In this document: positions 1 to 10,690 of the stretch, one piece after another
Numbering within the stretch: the first letter of the stretch is position 1
Layout: each line of letters starts with the position of its first letter
Source of the DNA: Nelumbo lutea
Taxonomy: Eukaryota > Streptophyta > Magnoliopsida > Proteales > Nelumbonaceae
Assembly (NCBI GenBank): GCA_022828595.1
Contig: JAKGHH010000001.1
Span: 213,169,848 to 213,233,847, forward strand
DNA length: 64,000 nt
Reading direction: 5' to 3'
The notes under the pieces: model-generated
Databases searched by the model: none
Seen by the model: the letters and a program-made list of their open reading frames with translations, nothing else
Told to the model about the DNA's origin: nothing
Program-made: the position numbers and the translations under genes

Positions 1-118
1 CAGTAGGAGGACTTAGTCAATTATTAGAAAACTTGGGGATATTTTAAGTCAATTTCTAAACAATAAGGGTGAGTAAGTCAATTTCCTAAAATTTAGGGGT
101 ACTTTAAGAAAATTTTCC
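1..118. mobile_element. Right end of a second MULE-like element (partial)
   Basis: The first 118 bases resemble the right terminal repeat of the complete MULE that ends at 5056. Both run from a CAGTAGG start through a CAATAAGGGT or CAATAGGGGT block to an end reading TTTAAGAAAATTTTCC here and TTTAAGAAATTTGTCC there. The element continues off the left edge, so no target duplication can be checked. Only about 80 bases separate it from the next MULE. Confidence 0.5.
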
Positions 119-487
119 TTTACTTTATTGCTACATTTGCTTTGAGCTACTATTTATATTCAAGTAGTTAGTTGTAGTTATTGTCTTAAATTTGTTTAAG
201 GGCAAATTTCTTAAATTGTCCGTACTATTTGGTTAATTGATAAATTATACCCTTATTGTTTAACTAATTTAGGAAAAATTCCCGATAGGTACCTTGTAGT
301 TTAGGCCGAGTGCCAATTTAGTACACGTACCTTAAATCGTGACAATCTAGTATCTGAACTTTCAATTTAGCACAATTTGGTACTCGACGTTAGATTTCCA
401 TCGGTTAGAGGATAAAAGGTCTTAAATACCCCTAATGCTATTTTGACCAATTAAAATTATTAAGATAACCCATGGAGCAATGGAGCA

Positions 488-952
488 ATGCAAGTGGAAA
501 CCACTATTCATACTTGCATTTATAGAGAACCAGCTCCCTCATGCTGGTGGTGTCAAGCGAATGTGCCGCCGGGAAAGTTGATTTCGATGTATGGGATGCC
601 AAAAAATTATTGTGCTGCCAAGAATCCGAGAAGCAGTGTCATTTTCGAAGGACGACTCTCGTTTCCTGTCGCTGGAACATTCTTTTGCCCACAGTTTACT
701 CAGCCATTGCCGGAGAAGACGACTTGTTGCCAGTGCCGAAGAGACAACCACGGTTCATTCATCCAACCCAAAATTAAGAAAACAGGTTTCATTCGTTCAA
801 CCCAAAATGAAGAGGAAGGTCGGCTCTCTTCTCCTCTTTCGTTTGTTCAACCCAGAATGAAGACAACAGGTTTCGTTCGTTCAAAAAACTCGGATTGGAA
901 CGAATCGAGCATACTAATTCATGGTTCCAAAAATAGCAATCCCCCACAATAA
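488..952 (+). other. Open reading frame of unknown origin inside the nested element
   Basis: A 154-codon frame is open here, just inside the left TIR of the nested element. Its second half repeats the theme IQPKIKKTGFIRS / VQPRMKTTGFVRS, which reflects the DNA repeat (TTCGTTCAACCCAGAATGAA) also present at 2815-2900. I recognise no domain. The first half (CWWCQANVPPGK, CCQCRRDN) contains several cysteines but no known arrangement. It may be captured sequence or a chance frame. Confidence 0.2.
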
Positions 953-1920
953 TTCATAGTTTCAAGACTTTAAACTCAGTCATTTTTTGCAACTTCTTTC
1001 AGGTAATTCTCTACATGCCTCTTCCCCTAATGAAAAACTTTAGAATCCTTTTGATATAGATAATTATGGATTTTCACTTCAAGACTGACATATCCAAGGA
1101 TGACTAGTAATTGAAACAATGTCTGCTCACAATTGGCATTTGTACGTGCAATTGATTGGGAAAGGTGAAAAATACTTTCTTAAATTTTATTTCATAATCC
1201 ATTCGTAATGGCTTACTGATGCTTTCTGTTTTCATCGTCGAATCATCAAAATAGTATCTCATTATAAATACCATGTATAAGTTGTTTGGTTAGGAATTTT
1301 TGTTCATACAAAACCTTCACTGGGATAAATCAGAAATTTTTCTTAAAGAACATGTTCAAACCAAACGTGGAAAGCTATTCCTTCATTCCTTGGCAAGGAT
1401 AGGGATTTATTTTCTCTGTTCAAATATCAAACACTCATATTGTTTTTGCAAGAGAAAATTTTACAGTCTGGATGTAGACTTTGTCTATCTTGAAAGAGTT
1501 ATATCTGCAGCCAAGTAGTTCTCATATGGTATTTGAATTGGCCATTTTTCCGTAGATGCTAACTTGCCTACCTAAATGTGGCAATGGGTTGATTCTTGAC
1601 GATCCAAATTCCATTGAGGTGTGCTAGCTCTAATGGGGGAAATTTGGGGAATTAGTTAGATTCAGGTAGGGCCAAATTATGTTGGAGATGAAGGTCAATA
1701 AGGACAAGCCTTAGATGATGGGGATGTCGATGGAAATTAGTCATATTGATCTTGTTAGACTATTAACTAGTTTGAGCTATGGTAGCCCAGGAACACAGTT
1801 AGGTTGGGGTTTTGGGTTGGTTGTCAGCATGGGTAAATGGTTGGCACATATAACCCTTATCAGGACTTAAGTTGCACAAATTTCTCTTATTTCTTAAGAG
1901 ACATGACTACTACATTAAAA

Positions 1921-2564
1921 TCTTCTTTCAGATTCATTGCAGAAATTCCAGGAGTCTCAATACCTTGTACAACCACAACTTTGTTGTCATTTTACCTGGT
2001 GATTCAGTGGCAGGGATTGTGGTGTCAAATGGAATTTTGAACTTCTTAAACATCTATAACACTCTGCTGATTGTCCGGCTTGTTTTGACTTGGTTTCCCA
2101 ACACTCCTCTAGCCATTGTTATCCCTCTCAGGTGTGCTTTTTAACTCTCATGAATGCTCTCCACTTACTAGTGTAAAGAAAAATCAATGTGAGCAATCAG
2201 AGCTATTGGAGTTCTGAATTTGCTTGCATGTGATTGTGCATCGCCAATTAAAATACAAAGATATGCTATCTGATTTTCTAGATACTTAAAATTCTAATGG
2301 AGCCTACACAACTGATTTTTGTTGTTATCCTTGCAGTGATTGCTTTGAATTTTTTTGTCTTCTATGCCTCAAATGTTTTGATTTGGAATTTCTTTTTTTC
2401 CTCCTTCATTTAGCACTTTGTGTGATCCTTACTTGAACATATTCCAAGGGATTATTCCACCTCTTGGAGGGACACTGAATCTCTCTCCTATTCTAGCCTT
2501 TCTAGTTTTAAATGCCTTCACCAGCACTACCACTGCTCTTCCTGTTGAATGGCCCAAGAAATGA
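1921..2564 (+). pseudogene. YLMG1: Captured fragment of YLMG1 / YGGT-family chloroplast membrane protein gene, intron retained
   Basis: YLMG1 proteins are YGGT-family thylakoid or plastid membrane proteins linked to nucleoid distribution. The first exon piece (about 1921-2131) reads in one frame through LPGDSVAGIVVSNG and FLNIYNTLLIVRLVLTWFP. An intron from GT at 2132 to AG at 2413 joins in frame to exon 2 (2414-2564), which encodes TLCDPYLNIFQGIIPPLGG and then a conserved C-terminal stretch ending at TGA 2562-2564. The N-terminal transit peptide and earlier exons are missing, and there is no proper start, so I call it a pseudogene fragment. Because the intron is kept, the copy was made from DNA and not from mRNA. 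It lies within the inverted arms of the 272-3145 element. Confidence 0.8.
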
Positions 2565-3145
2565 CAATTAAAACCCTAATTGTGTTTTGATTTTTTGAAC
2601 CAGGCCATACAAGAGCCAAGAGAGAGTTTTCCTTTCTGAGAAAAGGATTCTAAAGAGACAATATTCTAAAGAAAAGGATTTACAAAAATGGCTGAGTTTA
2701 AAGTCTTGAAACTCCGATCAGCAGATGATAACAACGACTTATGTAGCAGCTGGATGATATCGGGGGGTGTTGAAACGATGCATGAAATGCCAGAAAGCGA
2801 CCTGTGCTTTTTGTTCATTCAACCTAGAATTAAGACAAGTTCTGTTCGTTCTAACCCAGAATGAAGACAACAGGATTCATTCGTTCAACCTAGAACGAAT
2901 ACAAGGGATTAGGGAAATAAGAGGGTTTTTCATAAAGGGTATTTTTGGTATTTTGAAATTTTAACCCGCATGTAAGTTTCTAACTGACGGAAATCTAATG
3001 TTGGGTACTAAATTGTTGCAACTTGAAGTTCGGGTACTAAATTGTCCCAAATTGAAAATCCAAGTACTAGATTGTCATGATTTAAAGTACAAGTACTAAA
3101 TGGGCACTCGGCCTAAAGTACATGGTACTTATCGGGAATTTTCTC

Positions 3146-3260
3146 TTGTCTTAAACCACCCCTATTGTTTATGATAATTGTTATTATTGTTAAATTCTAA
3201 CAAAAATGATGAATAGTCAGTTTTACCCTTCCATTGAATCCCATCCATCATCTTTTCTCA
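3146..3260. repeat. Continuation of the outer MULE left arm
   Basis: After the nested element, the sequence TTGTCTTAAACCACCCCTATTG resumes the match to the inverted right arm near 4935-4990, which reads inward TTGTCTTAAACCTCCCCTACTG. This shows the nested element landed in the outer arm. Similarity fades by about 3260. Confidence 0.55.
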
Positions 3261-3487
3261 AACGTTGGCACCTCCTTCCCGATTCCATGCCTATCATCGT
3301 CATTGTAACCCAAATCCACATCACCTGTTGAACTATCATCTTTGTTGTGGTTTTACCGTCTTATTCTTCTCACTCTCACTCCTCAAGTCCAGACAAAATT
3401 TGTGGAAACGCAAAGAACACCGACAACACAAAGTACTCAAGCTCATCTAGGCAAAAGAACACTAACAACACAAAGCACTCAAGTTCC

Positions 3488-3523
3488 TCCTCCTCCTCCT
3501 CCTCTCTCTCTCTCTCTCTCTCA
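3488..3523. repeat. TCC / TC microsatellite
   Basis: A run of TCC units passes directly into TC units. It borders the downstream end of the captured TTL fragment (minus strand) and creates spurious serine- and leucine-rich frames. Confidence 0.9.
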
Positions 3524-3524
3524 C

Positions 3525-4350
3525 CTCAAATGTAAAGACACCAATCGCTAATGCGCTCTCCAATATCCAGGATCCAACTTTATTGCTTCCTCACATTCCC
3601 TTATGGCCTCGCCCAACCTACCAAGCCCTGTCAATGCCACTACCCTATTGCTCCAGCATCTGGCGATATGGCAATGGCTCGATCATACAAACAAAGCGCT
3701 TCTATAAAGTTTCTTCTTCTATACTACTCATTGCTTGCCATCACTCATTTCACCATCATTGATTCCCCAGTGAATTGTATATTCTCAGTCACATTCCTTC
3801 TAGTCGCTTCTCCTCCACTGTCGGAGCCCAATTTCCCTCCACCAACTCCCCACATTATACTCATGTACCCATAATTCCCTGTCCCATACCCCAAAACGTC
3901 ACTGTGAGTAGAGCTCCAACATGCCATGCCCGTCTTCAAAATCCTGCAGGAGGAACAAATGTTCCCACTAGGAAGAACATTCATAGTCGGCGAAATAACC
4001 GAGCTGCCACCACTAGGACTGGTGACGCTTCCACCTGAGTTTATTAATGGGGCACTGCTAGAATTAGATCTCCTGTGACCCAACTTGGAATTATGAGCCA
4101 CGATAGCAGATCAGACGCTTTTGGAGGTAGTCGGGCTACTCTTGCTCGACCCAGAGAGCTCACCGAAATGATTGTTCCCACCTCCATCAGACCTCTCCAC
4201 AATTGGGTTATTCCAAGTCTTTCTAGAAATAGAGCCAAAGGAACTAGATGATGTCTCAACCTTTCCACCTCCATCAGAGTTGCAATCTTCCCATCAGGCT
4301 TTGAAGGAGGAGAATTCCAAAGTTGTTATTGTGAGAAGCCATCTTCTGTG
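3525..4350 (-). pseudogene. TTL: Captured fragment of a TTL (TPR-repeat thioredoxin-like) gene
   Basis: TTL proteins are plant TPR scaffold proteins with a thioredoxin-like C-terminus. Reading the minus strand from about 4350 down, the frame is serine- and glycine-rich and includes SSSSFGSISRKTWNNPIVE. After an in-frame stop it continues with HNSKLGHRRSNSSSAPLI, NVLPSGNIC, GRILKTGMA-like ILKTGMA, and DVLGYGTGNYG, a conserved block of TTL N-termini. After a stop near 3745 the TPR start is still readable: [17 protein letters not shown], then [19 protein letters not shown] and [10 protein letters not shown], followed by a stop. The remaining TPRs and the thioredoxin-like domain are absent. With several stops and truncation at both ends, this is a non-functional captured fragment inside the MULE at 200-5056. 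Confidence 0.82.
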
Positions 4351-4859
4351 TGTTGTTTTTGGTTCAGAAGGGAATACGTAGCAACGAGAAGTTGGGAACT
4401 AGTGATGGGTGATTCTGAGAGGAGGGTTTTAATTAGGGTTTAGAGCTATTGGCCACTTAGCCAACCTATGGGATATGTGTGGAGGGGTGTAGTATAGCAG
4501 ATTGACAATCAAGTAACCGTCGGATAGTAGCAAAAGCTCGTCTGCGTGACTTTTTGCTACTACAAGTGTTTCTAAAAGACCCCCTATTGTTTCTCTCTCA
4601 TTCTTGCCGATTACCCGCATCCACCGTTGCCGCTTTTATTTCTTCTACCATTGATCATCTACCACTGCCACACAAACAACTGGCAACTACTCAATGGCTC
4701 AGAACAAGAGAGGGGAGATTAGAGCAAGGCTCGTTGCCGTCTCTGTTTGCCATTGTGAAGAGCTTGGCTTGTTGCTATTGAGAAGAAGAAGATCAGCAGA
4801 AGAAGAAGAAGAAGAAGAAGAGGAGGAGGAGGGGGGGAGGGAGAGGGAAGAAGGGTAAT
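4351..4859. other. MULE interior between TTL fragment and right arm
   Basis: No coding signal was found here. It may include captured 5' sequence of the TTL source gene. A purine-rich microsatellite (GAA, then GAG and G runs) occupies about 4788-4855. Confidence 0.4.
4788..4855. repeat. Purine microsatellite (GAA/GAG/GGGA)
   Basis: Repeated AGA and AAG units grade into GAGGAGG and a G-rich tract directly inside the right arm of the MULE. Confidence 0.85.
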
Positions 4860-5065
4860 ATTGGATTTTAAGAAAAATTATATGTCACATGGTGTCATGT
4901 GTGTACGGATTTTGATAGATTATTAATGGATGCTAATGGCAGGGTAGAACCAGTCAATTGTCAAAAACAGTAGGGGAGGTTTAAGACAATGGTTAAATAG
5001 TAAGTGTACAGTTTGTCAGTTAACTAAACAATAGGGGTAGTTTAAGAAATTTGTCCTTTGTTTAA

Positions 5066-5321
5066 CTACTAACTCCTACAATCTCTATGTTTATATTGCT
5101 TATTTGCTTGAAGTTGCAGTTCTTTGTTTAGTAGTAAAGTTAATCACATTGGTGAATCTTCTGATTAACTGTTGAATACAGTTATTAAGCCTTTATTCCA
5201 TTGCTACTTGAATTGAATCTTCAAGAAGGCTTAGCTTTAGTTTAGGGGAAGGTATTTGAGCTTAAACTATTTAAGTTTTAAGCTATACCCAATTCACCGC
5301 CTCTTGGGTAAAACCATTGGT
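5066..5321 (+). other. Probable end of an old plus-strand Copia LTR, host of the MULE and of the next Copia
   Basis: The stretch ends in CCCAATTCACCGCCTCTTGGG followed by CCATTGG, which resembles the common end of plant Copia LTRs just before the tRNA primer site. The same sequence type seems to continue on the far side of the MULE (119-199). A plus-strand Copia RNase H scrap at 10268-10690 fits a host element split by later insertions. No partner LTR was found, so this is inference. Confidence 0.35.
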
Positions 5322-5522
5322 TGTAAAACTGATAACAAGAAAATGGTGAAGAAAAGTTATCTTTACTTCATTAAACTTATCAAATATATATAGGCATTTA
5401 TTACAAGGAGCCAAAGAAGGCTGACGTGGCATTTACCAAAACAAATTCATAGCCGACTTTATAACAAACTTCTTTGCGAGAGTAACTCATCGCAACTTGC
5501 ATCAATCAGTATTCTCCTAATA
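5322..5522 (-). repeat. 3' LTR of the minus-strand Copia
   Basis: About 201 bases, matching 10048-10267 with scattered substitutions. The right copy has about 19 extra bases from a small internal duplication around AAACTCATCGTAGTG. On the element's own strand it follows a run of 14 G. Confidence 0.8.
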
Positions 5523-5536
5523 CCCCCCCCCCCCCC
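5523..5536 (-). promoter_or_regulatory. Polypurine tract (G14) of the Copia element
   Basis: Fourteen consecutive C on the plus strand (G on the element strand) lie immediately inside the 3' LTR, where the plus-strand DNA primer forms. The run is unusually homopolymeric and may have expanded after insertion. Confidence 0.65.
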
Positions 5537-5645
5537 ATCTTCAAGTTGGAGCATGAGGATTAAAAATGCCCAACTTGGATAATAAAGAAGCTATCTCATC
5601 CAACAACTTTGGTAAAGATATTTGTAGGCTGAGCTGATGTAGGAA

Positions 5646-5939
5646 GATGAGCAGTAATTATAGCTTTAGACTAAAGGTGCTCTCGTATGAAGTGGCAATC
5701 TATTTCAATATGTTTTGTACGCTCATGGAATACTGGATTGGCAACAATGTGGAGTGCTGCCTTGTTGTCACAGTATAACTTCACTGGTTGTGGATGAGCA
5801 GTAGTTATAGCTTTAGACTAAAGATGCTCTCGTATGAAGTGGCAATCTATTTCAATATGTTTTGTACGCTCATGGAATACTAGATTGGCAACAATGTGGA
5901 GTGCTGCCTTGTTGTCGCGGTATAACTTCACTAGTTGTG
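5646..5939 (-). repeat. Tandem duplication of a 147-bp RNase H segment
   Basis: Bases 5646-5792 and 5793-5939 are nearly identical (start GATGAGCAGTAATTATAGC versus GATGAGCAGTAGTTATAGC). Each encodes the same RNase H piece, with [11 protein letters not shown] and [19 protein letters not shown]. Copia RNase H has one such segment, so this is an internal duplication. Confidence 0.85.
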
Positions 5940-8900
5940 GATGAGAGAAACCAAGATTAGAGAAGATTTGCTTCAGCCACAATAGTTTACTAGTGGCAGC
6001 TACCATTGCACGATACTCTGCTTCAATAGAAGAGCGAGCTGTTGTTGCTTACTTCTTAGTCTTCCATGACAAAGGAGATTGTCCTATAGTTGTGAGATAG
6101 TCGGTGACGGATTTCCGAGTGGTTGAGCAAGTAGCCCAATTCGAGTCACAGTAAGCTCGCAATTGGAGATCACAATCATCCGAAAGAAGTATTCCTTGCT
6201 CAGGTGTTGCCTTTAAGTATCGGAGGACATGCATTGCAGCATCTAAATGTTGTTGTCTAGGATCACTCATAAACTGACTTAGAATATGAACTGAATAAGT
6301 GAGTTCTGGTCTCATAATAGTGAGATAGAGAAAATGACCCACAAGTCGTCTGTACTGATCAGGTTGAGCAATTGGCATGCCAGATTCAGGTCTCAAATGA
6401 TGTTGTTGTGCAATGGGAAACATACTGGGTTTGCAACCTAACATGTTTGCATCTTTAAGGATTCAAGGGTATATTTCCATTGACTAAGAAAAATCCCGGA
6501 AGAAGACTAAGAGATCTCAATTCCAAGAAAATATCGAAGGGGTCTGAGGTCCTTAATTGGAAAGCATTGTCATAGGTAGTAGTCATTGAGAGTAGAAATA
6601 CGAGCTGAATCATTTCCAGTAATCACCAAGTCATCAACATATGCAAATACCACAAGAATGCTACCTAATTGTATTGAAGTAAAAAGGGTATTATCAACAA
6701 CTGATTGCTTGAAGCCCCGTTAGCGAAGAGCATGAGCTAGAGTTTTAAATCAATTGCATGAGGCTTTTTGAGGCCATAAACAGATCTGTTCAAGCGACAT
6801 ACACGTTGATCCTTAGGAGGCAAGAGTCCAGGTGGAGGAACCATGTAGATTTCTCCATGGAGAATACCATGGAGGAACGCATTGCCTACGTCCATCTGAT
6901 GTAGTTCCCAATTTCAAGCTACAACCAGAGCTAAGAGGTAATGTACTGTTACGAGCTTAGCAACTGGGGCATATGTCTCAGTATAATCAATGCCTTCAAT
7001 TTGAGTATAGCTTTTTGCTACCAAGCAGGCTTTGTAATGCTCAACAGTTCCATCAGACTTGAACTTGACTTTGTAGACCCAATGACACCCAATGGGAGTC
7101 TTTCCCGGTGGTAAATCAATCAATGTCTAGGTATGGGTGCGCTCAAGTGCAACTAGTTCGACTGACATGGCTTGCTTCCAACAATCATGTTTGCTGGCTT
7201 CATCATAACAAAAAGGCTCAGGTTGTATAGAGGGGATTGAACTAATAGTTAGAAAATTGGAGATTGAGTGGTGAGTGCTGCATGAGTCAATTTGTGACTG
7301 AAGTGTTGGGCAAATGTAGTCAGCCAGGTGTGGAGGAGGTCTCTTGGAGCGAAGTGGGGAATGGTTATGTGAGGTTGGCAAGCTTGAAACAACAGGTTCA
7401 AGAGTTGGTAAAGTGATAAAGTCCATGTCACTAGTGTGTTCAAGTAGTTCTGAACTAATAGGGGGCTATGAGCTGTCACAAACTGGTTCAATTCTAGGTG
7501 TTTGATTAGGAATTGTATCAACCACCATATCATCGACTGTTGGCAGAGGTATGGTTGATGGTGGAGATGGGTCCAAAGGCATGCCCCCATCAACAAAGGG
7601 AAAATTGTGTTCAAGGAAAATCACATCTCTAGACACAAATATGCTCTTAGTGACCAAGTCATACTACATGTACCCATTTTGACCATTAGGATATCCAACA
7701 AACACACATTTAGTAGAACGAGCATCAAATTTATCACGCCCACTTCGGGATGTACTTGCATAGTAGAGGCAGCCAAATGTTCAGAAATGATTATATGAAG
7801 GAGGCTTGCGAAAAAGAAGTTCATATGGTGATTTCCCAGGAAGTACTGGAGTAGGCAAGTGATTAATGATGTAGGCTATTGTCAAAATACATTCTCCCCA
7901 GAACTTGATTGGCAGGTGTGCTTAGAACTGTAAGGCCCTTCGCTCAACGACCCCATTCTGTTGAGGGGTGTCTACACAAGATGTTTGATGTAAGATTCTA
8001 TGTGTTGTCAAGTAATCTTGAACAGGTCCAGAGTGAAATTCGGACACATTGTCCGAACGGATATACTTAACTTGAGCATTGAACTGTGTTTTCACCATTT
8101 CACAAAACATTACAAAAAAGGAACAAGCATCTGGTTTATATCATAACAAATACACCCATGTAGTTCAAGTATAATCATCTACAATTGTCAAGAAATAATG
8201 AACTCTAGAATAAGATAGGGTGTGATAGCCTCCCCAAATATCACAATGTATGAGTGTAAACTACACATCAGATCTGCTATGACTAGTAGGAAAAGAAAGA
8301 CGTATTTGTTTTGTTCGAAAGCATGTGTCACAACAATCATTATCAGGTACAGTAATGTGCAGTTCCAGAATCAAAGCAAGTTTCTCATAAGAAGCATGGC
8401 CCAACCTTGAATGTCATATGCGTAGATCATGTGCATGGGTACTATGCAAAGAGAATGATGGTGGAAGGGAAGCAAAGTGATATAGCCCGTGACGCATCAA
8501 ACCCACACCAATCAGCTTCTTGGATGTTAGGTCCTGAAGAGCGCAAAAAGTAGGAAAGAACAACACAACACAATTCAGGTCTTTGGTAAGTTTAGCAACA
8601 AATATAAGATTGCATTGGAACCCCAGAATGAATAACACGTCCTTTAATACCAGATCTAAAGACAACGCTATGTTACTTTGTGAATGAACTAATAACAGTG
8701 TTCCATTTGGCAACTGAACTAGTTTCAATGTTGATGCCAATGTAATAGATGTAGTAGAAAATTTAGAGTTAGCGGGAACCATGTGATTTGAAGCCCCACT
8801 ATCCAAAAGCCAAGAAGAGGTGGTGATTTTACTTGCAAAGTTGGCTGAGAAAGTATGTTTATCTTTGTTCAAAAGACTAGACAGACTACTGATGGTGCTC

Positions 8901-9900
8901 AATAACTGTTGATACTGTTCCTTGGACAGGCTGGAGATCGGAAAAGCTACTTGGGCTAAGCTCGTGCCAACAACAGGCTTTTCTTGATTGCTAGTGTCGT
9001 TCTTGGATGTGGACTTCGATCGAGTTCCCCAATCGGTGGATACCCGAACAATTCAAAGCAACGGTCCTTACTATGACCATGTTTCTTGTAGTGCTCATAG
9101 CGAATCTTCAACCTTTCTTTTTCTCCTTTTGGGTTGAATTTTGGACCCACCACATGAAAAGTGGCAGCTTCAGTAGCTGGACCATGTTGAGCAATTAAAG
9201 ACTGATGTCTTTCTTCTTGTGATACAAGTGCATAAACTGATGTCTATCTTCTTGTGATACAAGTGCATAGACTCTGCTAATGCTCAGTAGAGGGTCCATG
9301 CTCAAGATGCTCGACTTGATGTTGTTAAACTTTTCATTCATACCCAGCAAAAATTGATACACTTTATCTCTTTCCCGTTCTGTAACAAAATTTTTCTAGA
9401 CTCCACAAGTACACAGTTCACAAGTACATAATGGTCCAACAATGTAGGTTGATAATTCATCTCAAATTGCTTTGAGTTTTGAGAAGTAAACAGAGATAGA
9501 GAGATTTTCTAGCCTGAGCAACATGAGTTCTCGCTTAAGATGAAAGATTCTTGGGGCATTTCCTTGTGAGAACCTTTTTTCCAAATCTTTCCACATTTCT
9601 TAGGCGTTTTCAGCATAGGCTATGCTTTCGTGGATATCCTTGGCTAAAGAATTAAAGATCCATGACACCACCATGGAATTACATTTCGACCAAGCGAGGA
9701 ACTCTGCCTAATTTGTTGGATCTGGCTTCTGAATCATTCCATTCACGAAGCCAATCTTGTTCTTAGCACTGAGAGCATTAGTCCTAGCTCTTCGCCAAGT
9801 CATATAATTGTCTCCATTTAACAAACAAGAGACAAACACTGTACCAGGGCTGTTAGAAGGATGGAGGTAGAAAGGTGAATTCTAATCACCGAGAGAGGAG
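5646..9900 (-). pseudogene. Copia gag-pol remnant (gag, protease, integrase, RT, RNase H)
   Basis: On the minus strand, gag-like sequence lies at about 9900-8960, ending in a zinc-knuckle-like HYKKHGHSKDRCFELFGYPP that lacks a full CCHC set. The protease motif LLDSGASNHM has its aspartate at 8801-8803. An integrase piece at 8110-7922 includes SDNVSEFHS and DTPQQNGVVERR. RT starts near 7123 ([20 protein letters not shown]), and its catalytic YVDD is at 6630-6641. RNase H runs from 6440 to 5646 with CDSNWATCSTTRKS and [11 protein letters not shown]. Stops and frameshifts separate all domains, so no active polyprotein can be made. A small direct duplication at about 9195-9266 adds to the decay. 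Confidence 0.85.
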
Positions 9901-10036
9901 ATCTAATCAATGATATTGAACACAGTGTTTCCACTTCTATTCACAGTCATTCTTGTTGATGATGGAAGAAAATTCGAAACAAGAAACAGAAAGAAGACTA
10001 GAGTCAAGAATTGGAGTTTTCCGAGAGAGCTTGTCA

Positions 10037-10047
10037 CTCTGATACCA
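10037..10047 (-). promoter_or_regulatory. Primer-binding site of the minus-strand Copia
   Basis: The minus strand reads TGGTATCAGAG directly after the 5' LTR. This is the usual plant Copia site complementary to initiator methionine tRNA. Confidence 0.8.
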
Positions 10048-10267
10048 TGTAAAACTGATAACAGGAAAATGGCAAAGAAAAGTTACCTTTATTTCATTAA
10101 ACTTATCAAATATATATAGGCGTTTATTACAAGGAGCCAAAGGAGGTTGATGTGGCATTCACCAAAACAGGTTCGTAATTGACTTTATAACAAACTTCTT
10201 TGCGAGAGTAAAACTCATCGTAGTGTAAAACTCGTCACAACTTGCGTCAACCGGTATTCTCCTAATA
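10048..10267 (-). repeat. 5' LTR of the minus-strand Copia
   Basis: Pairs with 5322-5522. The boundary is set by the adjacent primer-binding site on one side and by the end of similarity at CTCCTAATA on the other. A terminal TG/CA pair could extend it to 10270. Confidence 0.75.
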
Positions 10268-10690
10268 TCAGTCCCAACAACATGCCTTCTCACAACGATT
10301 TAGCTTATTTTATTGGATATCAAAAAAGCAAGACATAGTAGCACAATCTTCAGCAGAAGCTGAATACAAAGTTGCAACAGCAACATGCCAACCAATATGG
10401 GCTAAGAAGAACACTTGAAATCTGAAGACATGGGTGAGCCATAGAAGGAACTGACGAAGATCTATTATGACAACAATTCTGCTAATTAGTAGAACAAAAA
10501 CATCATGATCAAGTATCACTTTCTACACGAAACAACTAGCAAAGGAGAAATTGACCTCATATAACTACAATACTGAAGAACAGTTGACGACCATTTTTAT
10601 GAAAGCATTATTGTGATCAAAGTTCAAAATATTATGTGTGCCGTGTACGACTTGGAGTTCTAAATATTATGAATATAAATTTAAATTCAT
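10268..10690 (+). pseudogene. Plus-strand Copia RNase H remnant
   Basis: Immediately after the minus-strand Copia, the plus strand reads WISKKQDIVAQSSAEAEY, the RNase H signature of plant Copia polyproteins. It then reads EKLTSYNYNTEEQLTTIFMKAL, a decayed form of the C-terminal segment. Stops are present throughout. It is opposite in strand to its neighbour, so it belongs to a different, older element, possibly the one whose LTR end is seen at 5066-5321. Confidence 0.75.

Larger units (their letters stand above)
272..3145. mobile_element. Nested long-TIR element carrying a YLMG1 gene fragment (Pack-MULE-like)
   Basis: About 190 bases at 272-460 match, inverted, about 200 bases at 2935-3145. 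Shared landmarks include AAATTCCCGATA near the outer ends, TTTAGGCCGAGTGCC and GTTAGATTTCC. The arms are diverged. The outer boundary is inferred from where the left-arm homology of the host MULE breaks and resumes, and no clean 9-bp TSD was found. Inside are repeated fragments with a TTCGTTCAACCCAGAATGAA motif (about 760-880 and 2815-2900) and a YLMG1 fragment with its intron. The long TIRs suggest a MULE; without a TSD this remains an inference. Confidence 0.6.
200..5056. mobile_element. Complete non-autonomous Mutator-like element carrying a TTL gene fragment (Pack-MULE)
   Basis: The ends are inverted repeats beginning GGGCAAATTTCTTAAA on the left and, read inward, GGACAAATTTCTTAAA on the right. 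They are flanked by identical 9-bp direct repeats TTTGTTTAA at 191-199 and 5057-5065. Long TIRs with a 9-bp TSD are the hallmark of Mutator-like elements. No transposase ORF is visible, so the element depended on another MULE. Its left arm is interrupted by a second element (272-3145); arm similarity resumes at about 3146 with TTGTCTTAAACC. The cargo is a minus-strand TTL fragment. It sits in what looks like an old Copia LTR or leader. Confidence 0.8.
5322..10267 (-). mobile_element. Decayed Ty1/Copia retrotransposon with short LTRs, minus strand
   Basis: Two similar repeats of about 200-220 bases (5322-5522 and 10048-10267) share TGTAAAACTGATAACA and ATATATATAGGC and end CTCCTAATA. The right copy directly abuts a primer-binding site reading TGGTATCAGAG on the minus strand, and the left copy abuts a G-run polypurine tract. 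Between them are minus-strand fragments of gag, protease, integrase, reverse transcriptase and RNase H in Copia order. The frames are broken by many stops and shifts. No clear 5-bp TSD was found (TTGGT on the left against TCAGT on the right). Confidence 0.85.

Noticed and set aside
1921..2564. YLMG1 segment considered as a functional gene or processed retrocopy
   Set aside because: It lacks the transit peptide and upstream exons, so is not functional. It keeps an intron, so it is not a retrocopy.
3265..3551. Overlapping serine-rich plus-strand frames
   Set aside because: They come from a TCC/TC microsatellite and the antisense of the TTL fragment.
5317..10272. A 5-bp TSD for the short-LTR Copia
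   Set aside because: The flanks TTGGT and TCAGT do not match; the TSD has decayed or one boundary is off.
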